Source: Chalara sp. BL73 (lineage: Eukaryota; Ascomycota; Leotiomycetes; Helotiales). Taken from it: 64,000 bases of DNA. This document shows, in pieces, positions 11,590-22,746 of the stretch (positions are counted from its first letter, which is position 1; every line of letters begins with the position of its first letter). The notes beneath the pieces are model-generated. The model saw only the letters and a program-made list of their open reading frames with translations. It was not told the DNA's origin and did no database searches. The stretch covers positions 496,001-560,000 of the forward strand of contig CAKJVC010000021.1 in the NCBI GenBank assembly GCA_918026815.1, read 5' to 3'. The translations under genes were made by a program, and so were the position numbers.

Positions 11590-12651
11590 GATAAAAGTTC
11601 TATGGTGGTACTATGAGAAGTGCCGAAGATTATTGAGGCAGAGGTAAGCTCGGGGTGTATTTATACTGTTTAGAGCTTCCTCGGGTGTTGTGAGTCAACT
11701 TTTATTTTGTTGCTCTTGCTGTGTTGTCGTCGAGATGCTCAAGCAACCAGACCCCGGCCAAGTGATTAACTGAGCTGTTAAGCAAAGGGTTCAAGCTTAT
11801 GATTGGCAGAGCTGTAATGCGTCTGTTGCAAGGAATTTTCAAGCCAGCTTCCGAATCTTTGTTTGTCGAGTCCTAAGAATCCACAGGTGTAAGGTTGAAT
11901 CACTTATATGTATTTGTTAAGAAATTGAAAACAGTCGCTGTCGATTCGGAGGGCGGGGTGAAATTGAAATGGTGTCAGAAGAAGGGACAGGGAGCGATAG
12001 CCCATACTACCTTCGCTTGGCACTCCTCGCTAAAAGTTCAACTTGCTGAATTTCTGCCAAAGGAAAGATTTCTCGAACAGGAATTGGTCTAACACCAACA
12101 CTCCCTTCTGTATAGAAACGCCCTTTTTTCAGGTTGATTACAGCTGTAAATCACATGCCACACAACCGACATCAGTGACGTAACTTGGGTGAGTTTGGAC
12201 ACTTCTAGGTCCCATCTCTTCTAAGAGAAGAATTACCTCGATATGGCCATTTTATCCCCTCCCTGGGGCTCTCCCTTGCTCCTTCACTACAATTGCGTTT
12301 GTCTTTGGGGGAGCTCAGCTGAGCCAGTAGTATCAGGCTAAAGCATCTTAACCCTTGATTTGAAAGACTTGGTTTGTTGTTGATCTACTCAGAGGCCCAA
12401 TACAATCTCGAGTTTACCAACCCCTACATTAGCTTGGCCGCTATTTCCTGAAGCTTACAAAGAACAGAACAGCGGTCGATAGGTCACGTTCATCGTCACA
12501 GCTCGCCTTACCTGAATCATCTCTCGAGGGATTGAGTTTTGGTTACCCCGCTCAACCTCCTGATTCGTTCCGGCACCCATCCGATTTCCCTTTCCTTGCG
12601 TCTCAAATTTAGGATATTTGCCGAGACACCATACAGAGGAAATTTTGACAT
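11590..12651. other. Divergent promoter region endosulfine/SFM1
   Basis: About 1.06 kb between divergent starts. The part just before the SFM1 ATG is pyrimidine-rich, as usual for fungal promoters. The small frame at 11895-12092 has no features of a gene. Confidence 0.5.
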
Positions 12652-13492
12652 ATGGCCGGCAAAACGTACATAGTTGAGCATCTCGACGATGAGCTTGGGT
12701 CCTGGTCTGAGCTAGAGTATATCACTATAGCAAAAGAATCCCATAAGGCCGGATCGAAATTTTGCTTGTCGTCTATACCAGCTTCACTAGTTTTACCACA
12801 AGCTTTGCAAAGCGCTCCCGGTTTCACAGCAGACGGCCGCAGTGTTGAGACACTGTATGCGGATGATAAGTCTCGCGTTTGTTTGCTTGACCCGTCAGCT
12901 TCGAAAGAATTGAGCCCAGATGATGCGGAAATCTTCGACGTCTTCTTGTTTGGTGGAATACTAGGTAAGCACCCAGTCTCGACATATATCGCCTCTCATT
13001 AAGATCCTGTAGGAGACGATCCACCAAGAGGTATGAAATCTCATCCATCCAATCAATTGCTGAGCATCATTAGCTTGCCAGATAATTTTAAAAACTAACC
13101 AACAAACGCAGATAGAACTTCGGAGCTGAGAAAGAAGGGATTTGCTGGACGTCGTCTCGGCCCAAAACAAATGACCACAGATACTGCCGTCAGGGTCACT
13201 AGACTCATTGTACAAGAGAAAAGTAAGAAACTCTTCTTATGAACACTGACCAGCCCCTGATGAGGTACAGCCCCGCTTGAGAGCATTCCGTATATTGATG
13301 ATCCTGAACTTCGTGTCAACAAGCACGAAAGCACAGAGATGCCTTTCCGCTACGTCAAGAACGAGTATGGGGAGCCAATAATGCCGGAGGTATGTGTGAT
13401 CAGTTACAGTCGTGTTCATGGCTGACAAACTGGAGGGTATGGTTGATCTGATCAAGAAGGATTCTGAGAAGGGTTTTGGTGATTTGTTCTGA
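12652..13492 (+). CDS. SFM1: Protein arginine methyltransferase Sfm1 (SPOUT family)
   Basis: Five exons: 12652-12964, 13013-13030, 13112-13222, 13271-13389 and 13436-13492, joined by four introns of 46-81 nt; the product is 205 residues (yeast Sfm1 is about 213). The start MAGKTYIVEHLDDELGSWSE and the segments FDVFLFGGILGDDPPRDRT, RRLGPKQMTTDTAVRVTR and FRYVKNEYG are those of the PF04252 (formerly DUF431) family. GGILGD..R is the SAM-binding part of the trefoil knot. Yeast Sfm1 methylates Arg146 of ribosomal protein Rps3, so it acts on the small ribosomal subunit in the cytoplasm. Exon 2 is only 18 nt and codes for part of this active-site loop, so its skipping would keep the frame but remove the loop. 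Frame continuity through all five exons supports the model. Confidence 0.92.
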
Positions 13493-14550
13493 AAGACAGC
13501 GAAAATCCCATAAAGATGCAAAAGATTTCATCTCGCGAGTATGCGACGACGTGAGACTTAAAGTTTGTTTTAGTACAATGCCGGCAATCTTTTAGTGAGA
13601 GCAAGGAAGATACACAGGGATGAAGCAATACTTCAAGTAAGATGAAACTCTGGCGCGCTTTGAATGTATCGGCCGGAGATCTGGGTCGCTAGGTTGTATG
13701 AAAGATTCACTGAGCCTAGAAGATAGTATATTCCATGAGAGAAGCGGCATGCCACATGAAGAACGTGTGTGACCTCTAGAAAATATCGCAAGTGTCATTG
13801 ATGGATGCCGAAAAAGTGCCCATTCCGGGTTGTTGCCACGTTGAGTAAAGGGGTTTGTAGCCAGCACCATCAATCCCAATCAATGTACGCTTTTGCTGGC
13901 CCATTTGACGCGAGGAGAAAATGGGAATGGTGTTGCTCTTTGGACGGAAAGTCATTTATTTGTGGTGGCCTTCAATTGTCACGATGTACCAACCATTGGC
14001 TTGGCCTCGCCTGCCCTGGCTCATCCTGGGGCTCCTCCCAGCTCCCAGGGAGTGCGCAGCGGGTAGAGACGACTCCGGAACTGGAGGTGTCAGGTTCTCA
14101 AACGTCATATAAATAGACCAACTGGAAGGGCGCCAAGGAAGGCTTCAGCCTCTTTCGAGGCTTGAATCGCGGTTCCTTAGTTAGCTCAGCTTACGACGGA
14201 CTGGCTGGTGACAAAGACCACGTCTACTGACCCTGCTGCAAAGCTTCAACATCTAACCTTTGATGTCCAAAAAAAACATTTAACACACTCGAATTTATCT
14301 CGTCCCATCAATCCTCGGCTCGGAACAGAGCATTTCCATCTCACCTTTGGAAGAAACGTCAACTACTGATACTCATCATAAATTCAAGATTACCCGGACC
14401 CGGCTCGGGAACTTTGGGAGGACAGCTTGCGTGGTCTGGGGCCTGCTCTCCACACCAACTTAAGAGAGCGTGTTTTTTTTTCAATCAACACCAAGACTAT
14501 AGATGCGACCGTAGCAGAAGTTGCTTATACTTCCTGGGTCAGCATCCAAG
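13493..14550. other. Intergenic region upstream of KEX1
   Basis: 3' flank of SFM1 and upstream region of KEX1. No further gene is supported; overlapping frames at 13805-14116 lack motifs. A T-run lies at about 14467-14475 in the presumed KEX1 leader. Confidence 0.5.
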
Positions 14551-16588
14551 ATGCGATTCTTCGCTCGCCAGTTCCATCGGCACAAGGCGTCGTACGGCCT
14601 AGCAGCAATATGGGGGATATCATTAATTTTTCCATCTACTGGCCTGGCACAGACTGCCTCTGACTACTTTGTTCATTCTCTTCCTGGGGCCCCAGACGGA
14701 CCTCTGCTGAAGATGCATGCTGGGTACGTGTCCATCGAGAACTTCATTTTCAAAATGCTAACTTGACTCACGCAGCCACATCGAAATCCATCCCGAGCAT
14801 AATGGCAATATGTTCTTCTGGCACTATCAAAATAGGCACATCGCGAATAGACAGAGAACTGTAATATGGCTAAATGGTGGACCTGGGTGTAGTAGTGAAG
14901 ATGGAGCATTGATGGAGATTGGTCCCTATAGGGTAAAGGATCCCAACGGACCAAAACTCCAGTACAATCCTGGCTCTTGGGACGAATTTGCCAACGTTAT
15001 GTTCGTGGATAATCCTGTTGGTACAGGCTTCAGTTTCGTGGACTCGAACAGTTACGTCACTGATCTACCTGAAATGGCAAACCAATTTGTTATATTCCTG
15101 GAAAAGTGGTTTGCGCTTTTCCCTGAGTATGAGAATGATGATGTGAGTAATATATAGCGTTCTGTAACCCGCTAAGCTGATATTTCTTAGATTTATCTTG
15201 CAGGAGAATCCTATGCAGGACAACATATTCCCTATATTGCAAAAGCAATGCTAGACCGAAACAAAGCGGGCGGCGGTAAAATACCTTGGCAATTAAAAGG
15301 GATGTTGATCGGAAATGGGTGGGTTTCACCAGAGGAGCAGTACATGGCATATCTCTCGTTTGCATATGAAAAAGGCTTGGTACAGCGCGGCAGTGACGTT
15401 GCAAAGAAACTTGAATCACAGCAGGCAGTGTGCGTCAAGGTATTGAAAGAGCCGGGAGGAACGGATAGGGTAGATGTTCCGGAATGTGAGCAGATTCTAC
15501 AGGATCTCCTGAGGGAGACCACGAAACATCACACAGACGGGAAGACGGAGTGTCTGAACATGTACGATGTCAGGCTAAAGGACACTTACCCCAGTTGTGG
15601 TATGAATTGGCCTCCGGATTTGGCTAATGTTACACCTTATCTTCGTCGAAAGGATGTTGTGGCTGCGCTACATATCAAGCCAGAGAAAAAGACTGGCTGG
15701 CAGGAGTGTAATGGCGCTGTAGGAGGAGCATTCCGAGCCAGGAACTCCAAACCGTCTGTTCGGCTACTCCCTGATATCCTTACAGAAGTCCCTACTGTTC
15801 TATTTTCTGGTGCAGAAGATCTCATCTGCAACCATATTGGTACGGAGGAGCTAATCAGCAATCTGCAATGGGGAGGCGGGAAGGGCTTCGAAACTTCACC
15901 GGGAACATGGGCCCCACGACGCAATTGGGAATTTGAAGGCGAGTCGGCTGGCTTCTACCAAGAAGCTCGAAACCTCACCTATATTTTATTCAGCAACTCA
16001 TCTCACATGGTACCTTTTGACTATTCTCGGCGAACCCGTGATATGTTGGACCGCTTTATGAAGGTGGATATTGCTAGTATTGGTGGTGTTCCAACAGACA
16101 GCCGCATTGACGGCGAGAAGGGTCCCCAGACTTCCGTTGGTGGACATCCCAACAGCACTGTTGCCGAAGCGGCCGAGAAAGAGAAACTTGATGCCGCCAA
16201 ATGGCATGCATACTATAAGTCTGGAGAGATTGTGCTCGTTATCGTGGCCATCGCTGCTGCGGCATGGGGCTGGTACGTTTGGCGAGAGCGTCGGCAACGC
16301 AACGGTTACCGCGGAGTCTTCGGAGGAGATACACCCATCTCGTTCGGTGGAGCACGGAACAGGTTGCGAAGCGGCATGGGGCTTGATAATCTCCGCAACA
16401 AGAGAGCGAGCCCTAGAGATATTGAGGCTGCAGATTTCGATGAGAGCGAACTTGATGAGCTACATATACAGACTCCTACAGATGTCCCTGATCGCTATAG
16501 CGTGGGAAGTGCAAGTGATGATGAGGAGGATGAGAAGCATGGAAGTGGACACGTGAATGGAAAAGGAAAGGCTGAAGAAAGCAGATGA
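14551..16588 (+). CDS. KEX1: Pheromone-processing carboxypeptidase KEX1
   Basis: Three exons, 14551-14723, 14776-15142 and 15191-16588, give 645 residues, the usual size for KEX1. An N-terminal signal sequence (hydrophobic core around residues 15-33) precedes a serine carboxypeptidase S10 domain. [13 protein letters not shown] and the nucleophile motif GESYAG (Ser187), [10 protein letters not shown] (Asp390) and SSHMVPFD (His452) give the full catalytic triad. A single membrane segment lies at about 526-544, followed by an acidic cytosolic tail. KEX1 trims C-terminal Lys/Arg from peptides cut by Kex2 in the trans-Golgi, including pheromone precursors and other secreted proteins. The start is chosen because it gives the signal peptide directly. 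The gene is convergent with RAE1. Confidence 0.94.
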
Positions 16589-16990
16589 CAATAGCATGAA
16601 ACATACACATTGCTGGAGTTCTGGGAATCTACTTAAATGGCGCCAGGGATCATGCAAGTTAGCTGAAAGCGTTGAAAAGGAATGATATTATATTTATATC
16701 CTGGTTGTTAGTGGTTTTATAAGCTTGTACGATGATCGGACATAGCATGAATACATAGTATTGCATGCAGTAACTTTGCAACTGAATCCTTATCTAAAGG
16801 TATCTTATTTGGTGAACGCTAGAATTGGCTCCGTGAACGCCATATCCTCCCCTGAATACACAGCAGCAGTTTTCCATGCAATAGCTCTAGCTAAGCGACG
16901 TCCAACAGGTCCCCGTCGATTCATGAAATATCTCATCAGACGCCTATTTTTCCATTTCCATTTCCATTTCCTATATTACATATCGTCTAT
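16589..16990. other. Spacer between convergent KEX1 and RAE1
   Basis: 3' flanks of both genes, with a short TTTCCA repeat listed separately. Nothing else seen. Confidence 0.6.
16949..16971. repeat. Hexanucleotide repeat (TTTCCA), nearly four units
   Basis: Three complete TTTCCA units plus TTTCC lie 20 nt beyond the RAE1 stop codon, in its presumed 3' UTR. Confidence 0.9.
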
Positions 16991-18172
16991 CTACCGCTTC
17001 TTGACGCTAGGCCTTGGCTTGCACTCGTCGCCAGTCACAGGATGCAGCATAACCTTATTTGGGTATTGAGGCGTGTTGGTAGCATATCCTTTGCTCCAAT
17101 CGTAGCTCACAGCATATGCAAAGATGTTTCCGGTCGAGTTGAATGCACTAGCAGATATGGTACCGCCCACGGTTGGGTATCCCTTAAGTCTGTGTTTGGC
17201 GACTCCGTCCCAAAAGTGGAACGTGCCGTCAGACCCTGCCGTGCTGAAGGTACCGTGTTCTGGGTGGAACGAGATGGCGTTTACGGAGTAGACATTTGTC
17301 ATATTGTTCTGTGGAGGATCCCGGTGGCACTTGAAAGAGAAATTTAGGCTAAGTATGGTTAGCAGCAATTCTACAACATTATATGCTGGAGGATACTAAC
17401 CTAGATTGCGAGTCGTCAACATATTGAATAGCGCACCTTCCTTCTATACTTCCAACTGCGAAACCCTTTGCGTCTGTAAAGCAGCTAATAACCCTTGTCT
17501 GCCACTTCAAGGGACTTTGGATGGTCTTAAAGATCTTGTCCGGGGTTTGGAGATTGAAGATGTTGATATATCGATCTGCCGTGCCTACAACCAGAAGATT
17601 GTCTTTCACATCCATAGTATAAACTCGCTCCTGCATCTGAACTGTAGCCGCCGGCGTTGGTTGTCGCATATCCCAGTACTTAATTGTCTTGTCCCAGGAG
17701 CCAGTAACGACCATCTGATTACCCATGATTTCGCAGAATCGTACACAGCGAATAGGTTGGTCGTGCACCGCGATCTGAGCCCCGGTGGTCTGATTTGCTC
17801 CAAGGTCAATCATGCGTGCCGCCTTGTCTGCTCCAGCTCCCACTACCTTTGATCCGTCCTTGAGGAAGTTAGAAAATTGTCGTCGACATTTCTCCTTGAG
17901 AATCAACGTACCTTTGACCAGTCGCAACTCAAGACTGGGCCTTCAAAATCCATCTTCGCTTTTCCCTCGCTTCCACCTTGCGCGTTGATCTCGTATATTC
18001 TCACGGCTTTGTCCCATGACGCAACCGCGAGATGGGAGGACTGTCCTGAGAATGAGATGTCGGATATGCTATCCTCAGGGGGGCTATTCAGCGCAACATC
18101 CTTTGAAAGATCTCCTAGCTGTGTACTTGTTGCTGTCGAGGTGGTGGTAGTAGATCCAAAGAGGCCTGACAT
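16991..18172 (-). CDS. RAE1: mRNA export factor Rae1/Gle2 (WD40)
   Basis: Three exons, 18172-17912, 17858-17401 and 17348-16991, with introns of 53 and 52 nt; 358 residues, normal for the family. The protein is a seven-bladed WD40 propeller. Family stretches are plain: EDSISDISFS and VASWDKAVRIYE in blade 1, VVGAGADKAARMIDL, HDQPIRCVRF, VVTGSWDKTIKYWDMR, YTMDVK, QYVDD then NFSFKCHRD, and the end YDWSKGY. Rae1/Gle2 docks on the GLEBS motif of Nup98-type nucleoporins and takes part in mRNA export and spindle checkpoint control. Frames close exactly across both introns. Nup133, another pore protein, lies 37 kb away, which is probably coincidence. Confidence 0.94.
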
Positions 18173-19378
18173 CTTGAAATTCTTCTTGTTGTTCTCCTAA
18201 GGGGTGGAGAATGGTGGACTGATATTTTGGGATTATCGACCTGTCTTTCAGACACCGTGTTGCCCTTTATAAGTGACTCTCCGCCGCAACTAGGTAGAAT
18301 TTACTCTTTCAAGCACACAGGCAGCCAGAACAAAGCAAAGTCGCGATTTGGTGTGGCCAATCATGTTCAACCACTTCAAGCGAGCAGGGGTGTTTCACAC
18401 TAGCCCAACCCCATAAAAGCGAAAGTTTTCAACCATTTTGCCCTTTTTCTTCCTTCACTCCTCGCCAAAAGAATCGCATTCGAAGCACACAAACAGAGAT
18501 CTCTTTACAGAAATCTCAGCTAGCAATAGCTACTTATGCTTTGGGAGAAAGTCCCCGGACACCCTCCTTCTAAGGAGGATTGCGGAAACGCGCCGCCACA
18601 GAAGCATATTGCGGCTGCTCCCCTAACCAATTCTTTTCTTGCTCCTCCACCTCTCACCGTTCGTACTGCATCTCGTTGTTGAACTTGGGGATATTTTACT
18701 TAGCTGAGGAGACCCCACGGACGATGATATGAGTCCGAGCTTCTTGTGCGACGTTTCCTGGAACTGGGAACAACACGGTTGTAGGAGGTGATGGGACTGT
18801 TCTTGGACCAGGTGGGATGTTCTGGTTATTGGAGGCTTTTTCGTCGAGATCGATAGTTATGCGATTGCCCTTCTAGCCACTCTAGTGGCCGGAGAGGTAA
18901 CTCGATGGGGCTTATTCTTGATGCGAGGAGCCACACTCTTTTTTTGAGATTGTAGCTTATTGTAAAGCAGGGTGCATGTGAACAGGATCATAGCATACAC
19001 TCTAGCTCTTCTGTTAACGGGAAGAGTGCCTTGATTCATGCCATTATGTCCCAGAAGCTCTTTCGAAAGAGCCAGTCTCACTCCTCTTCATATGATGATT
19101 ACCAAATAGAGTCAAGCACTGAGGTGAGACCGCACAGCGGACCACTCGATGATGACACAAATTGCGTTATGGTATCTGATGAAAATAATTGGATTCTCTT
19201 TTAGTTCTTGCTACCGATTTTGAAGTTATTGCTTGCCAAACTATATATATTACAAAATGCCCTAAGCTAAAATTTGTATGCGTTTGCATCTCTGCTTTTC
19301 TGTCTATATATCATCCCAATCGTAAATAATTCTGATTCCAAAAACGCCGCTTCTTTTCCAGTGGTATCATATGCAATG
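18173..19378. other. Intergenic region upstream of RAE1
   Basis: Promoter side of RAE1 and 3' flank of the next minus-strand gene. A coding-like segment near 18696-19039 on the minus strand is listed separately; otherwise nothing is recognised. Confidence 0.5.
18696..19039 (-). other. Coding-like segment, possible small or broken gene
   Basis: An ATG at 19039 opens 60 codons with a short hydrophobic run (VYAMILFTCTLLY) followed by a basic stretch. The frame ends at 18857. A second frame, open from about 18872 to a TAA at 18698-18696, continues with a coding-like, Pro-rich, charged sequence (TIDLDEKASNN, then PPGPRTVPSPPTTV). No clean intron joins the two frames. This may be a small single-pass membrane protein with a frameshift, or chance. 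I recognise no family. Confidence 0.2.
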
Positions 19379-20802
19379 TCACAGCAAGCCTCCAAGGACG
19401 ACCCTTCCTACACCAGCGACCTCACTTTTCACACCGCCTCGACTACTATCTTCAAACTCCTTCACTACGCCTTGCACAATGATTTTTCGAACACGAGCAT
19501 CCGCCTTAGTAAACATCTCTGCAACAGCAGGACTGCATTCCCTAGGCGAAGATACCAGGCTCATGAGCTTCGTATAACAATCGATCAAAACATCGCACAG
19601 CGTAGCGAATGTCTCGTAAAAATCCGGATCAAATGGCAGCGAAGGCGTTAATAAATGCGTATATTCCTCTCCAGGTTGAAGATCGTTTTCGGTGATTGAG
19701 AACGATGTGTTCGGGTTTGTGCCTCCAGTCGATGTGTTCCCATTTGATGATTTGGAATCCGAATAATCAATGCCCATGGGAAGTCCTATCTCTGCAGCTG
19801 AACTCTGTCGCCGCCCCTTTGTAGCCGTCGTAGCAGCACGCTTGAACATTTGCGGAAATCTGCCCCTTGATAATGATGAGGATCCATCTGGAGGATGGAT
19901 TTGTTGGAAGGTTTCAAATTCGGATAAAAGTGCATTTAACGTCTTAAGGAATTCCACGGCATTGGAACCATTAAGATCTATTATAGTTGGAAGAGAAAGG
20001 CCGAGTAAAAGATAATTCGTTGCGCGCCTTGCCAGTTTCCTCGCATCAAAATATGGCATTCGTTGTAAATCAGGCTTGTTGAATAATAATGTGTTGAACC
20101 AGTATACACGTCCCTCATGGCTGGAAATTATCAGTATAGAATCTGCGACATTATAGGGAAAGAGACGTACGCTTTTCTCAGATAATCTAACGTTGATATC
20201 CTCTTGGAACTTGTCTCTTGAATGTGCTGGAATGTGATCGTTTCCAGAGTTGGACTGGATGGTTGCATGGACGAGCCATAAGCCCCTACAACAATATTCG
20301 AGCTCGTGGTTTGCCCCGAGTATCCAGTACCTGGCCTGGCCAGCATGTTTGAGTATGGAGTTATGGAGGATACAGAATCTGGCCGCAATGCTCGACTTTG
20401 TTTATCAGGGTAGGTCGTCACCCGCTCTAACTTGTCCTCAGCACCAGACGAAATCTGCGTTAGCACACCATTCGCTGTTAGCAGAGGGTGTAGTTCCGTC
20501 TGCGCCGCAGATCTGACAACCTTCTTCTCGGGCGAGAAATCCGTAATACTGGTTGAATTGCTCCTGGTTCGAGAGATATTCTTAGGGGACTTGCTGGTGG
20601 AAGCCTTCCGGCTGAAACCCGATGATCTCGATGTTGTGGAACTATTTGTGGATTCACTATGTGCGTGCGCTACAGCTGATGCGTTGCTCGTACTCGTGGA
20701 ATCCCTCGTGGGAGGCCTCGTGGTAGTTGGCGTCTTGCTCCTCCCGAATATGCTGCTTCCCTTGAAGTACCCTCCACCAACGTTCGACGAAGAACGATGC
20801 AT
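19379..20802 (-). CDS. Fungal protein of unknown function
   Basis: Two exons, 20802-20171 and 20120-19379, with a 50-nt intron (GTACGT..TTCCAG); 457 residues. The ATG at 20802 follows an in-frame stop, which fixes the start. Residues 1 to about 190 are Ser/Thr-rich and probably disordered. The intron lies inside what looks like the folded core, reading DYLRKA-HEGRVYWFNTLLF, then ARKLARRATNYLLLGLSLP. The core seems to run to the end, broken by a Ser/Asn/Gly/Thr-rich insertion (KSSNGNTSTGGTNP). The C-terminal part (LLTPSLPFDPDFYETFATL, then YTKLMSLV) looks helical. I have an impression of homologues in other Pezizomycotina but cannot name the family. The Tc1-type element sits 440 bp upstream of its start. 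Confidence 0.75.
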
Positions 20803-21241
20803 CTCGGCATCCACTCTTTGGGCCTAGTCCCGTCGGAGTCGCATATCAAGCTTCTTCAGCACTTTTGCCGTTGTTCTTCTTCTCACGATATCAAGTCTCT
20901 CGGGAGCAGTTAGACATGCATTGGCAGATGCAGAAAGATGCTTTCTGTTAAGTATTTTCACGAGCGCTACACCAAGTATTTCTATGTTGTCTCACAAGCC
21001 TAGGTTGGGGACGTCAAGAACTGTTTTCGTGTTGCGTCCTTTCGGTGTGGCCAATCGAGATCATAGCACAGCAGAGGCAGTCAAGGGCTTTTATATCTAA
21101 CCAGTACACATCATATTCCCAGTACTAACAACCCCCCATTATTGGTTCTGATACGTCGCTGTCGTGAAATCCAATTCGAAACCCTCAGCCTCTTAATCAC
21201 CCGCCGTGGCTTCAGGGGTAAAATAGTGCCTGGACGTAGTA

Positions 21242-21266
21242 CAGTGCCCCACCAAAAGTCTTCGCG
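21242..21266 (+). repeat. Left terminal inverted repeat of the Tc1-type element
   Basis: Begins CAGTGC directly after the TA at 21240-21241 and ends in AAGTCTTCGCG, which is shared with the right end. Confidence 0.85.
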
Positions 21267-21331
21267 TAAATCACGTAAATTCGCGTCTCGCGATCAATTG
21301 ATTTTCAACCCTTTTGCAACAATCATACAAT

Positions 21332-22434
21332 ATGCCTAATTCACGTACCCCTCTAGGCCCTATATCTTCAAATAAGGTCAAAAAGAAGCCTTTAACTCCT
21401 CACAAAAGAGGTCAAATTATTGGGGGTGCGTTATTCGGCCATAAACCCGACGAGATCGCGAAGGTCCTAAATGAGCCTGAATCGACTGTTCGCAGCACCT
21501 TAAAAATCGACTCACTACGCAACGAAGGAGAATCTTTACCTCGCAGCGGCCGGCCAAAAGATTGGAACGAGTATCATGTACGTCGTCTTGTAAGGCACGT
21601 ACGCCAACATCCAAAACACACGTACAACGAGATTCGGAAAGAAATGAACTGGGAATACAGCGACTCTACCTTGAAGCGTATGCTCAAGCCGTCCGGCATC
21701 TATAACTGGCGTTGCAAAAAACGTCCGGCCCTTACACCTGAAGTAGCTCGAAAAAGGTATCTTTGGTGCAAAGCTCGAGAGAAATGGACCCTCGACGACT
21801 GGAGAAAATACATGTGGAGTGATGAGTGTTCTGCAGAGCGCGGAAAGGGCCGCGCAGGGGAATGGTGCTTTCGTACGGCTGCTGAAAAATGGGAACCACG
21901 CATGGTATCAACGTACGCTAAAAGCAGAGAGATATCAGTAATGGTATGGGCTTGTTTTTGGTTTATTGCTGGAAAGATTCAACGGTCTGGGTTATACTTA
22001 TTGAACCGTGACTTTGAAGCAAAAAAAGCATGGCTATTCTGCACGCTCGTACCTCGAAGTACTCGAAGATCAATTACCTACTTGTTGGCAACCCGGCCTT
22101 ACTTTTTATGCACGACAACGCACCTATTCATACAGCTCGCGCAATTACTAATTGGTTTGTGGATAACGCAATACCAGTGACTGATTGGCCGCCGTTCTCT
22201 CCCGATTTGAATCCTATTGAACACGTGTGGTACCACCTTAAAAAGCTCGTTCTACAAAAGCATCCAGAACTTGAGGGAATGGGAAAAGGAGAAGATGCTA
22301 TCAAAGCTTTAGAAAACGCTTTAATTGAAGCCTGGGACTTATTACCTGATAGTTTATTTGAACAGCTTGCGGATAGTATGCCATACAGGGTTGCGGCTGT
22401 GATCAAAGCAAATGGGTGGCATACAAAATACTAG
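21332..22434 (+). pseudogene. Tc1-type (DD34E-like) transposase, two frameshifts
   Basis: An ATG at 21332 starts a frame with an N-terminal helix-turn-helix region (KRGQIIGGALFGHKPDEIAK, then PRSGRPKDW), typical of Tc1 paired-like DNA binding. The catalytic residues follow: first Asp in MWSDECSAE, second Asp in HDNAPIHTA, and Glu in FSPDLNPIEHVW. The reading frame shifts at an A7 run at 22021-22027 or just before, and again at a T5 run near 22114-22118. Between these two points the third frame carries the expected family sequence (SYLEVLEDQLPT, then WQPGLTF). The 1103-nt span would be a whole number of codons without the two extra bases, so both lesions look like single-base gains in homopolymers. 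Either mutation or sequencing error could cause that. Confidence 0.9.
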
Positions 22435-22568
22435 GGGATTCAGGGGTGGAGTGCATGAAATTGGCCTTATTTGTCATTTATTTGCAATCAAAATCAAATC
22501 AATTGAATAAGTGGTTGGAAAGTTATTTAATAAATTGTTGGTGGGTGTCGGAATTGATTTTGGTGTTC

Positions 22569-22593
22569 CGCGAAGACTTATGACCTAGTACTG
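22569..22593 (-). repeat. Right terminal inverted repeat of the Tc1-type element
   Basis: On the minus strand it reads CAGTAC at the tip and ends in AAGTCTTCGCG; the TA at 22594-22595 follows on the plus strand. Confidence 0.85.
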
Positions 22594-22746
22594 TAACCAG
22601 TTATAACTGCACATCCCTGGAATGAGGGGCATTTTGAGTTGAGGGGCCTAAATGGCGGCCAATCCTGGCATTCACACCGCGTTTGATGAATTCATCCAAT
22701 TCATTTTTTAGTGATTGTGGCACAAATATCCTTCACGACGGCGGCG

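Larger units (their letters stand above)
21242..22593 (+). mobile_element. Tc1/mariner-type DNA transposon, decayed
   Basis: A 1352-bp element flanked on both sides by TA (21240-21241 and 22594-22595), the target duplication of the Tc1/mariner superfamily. Its ends are imperfect inverted repeats: both begin CAGT and share the block AAGTCTTCGCG at positions 15-25 inward, with divergence between (18 of 25 positions agree). Inside is one transposase frame spanning nearly the whole element. It lies in the divergent promoter between the unknown gene starting at 20802 and ECT1 starting at 22747. The complete ends and TA duplication point to a single past insertion, and the frame damage says it can no longer move by itself. 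Confidence 0.93.
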
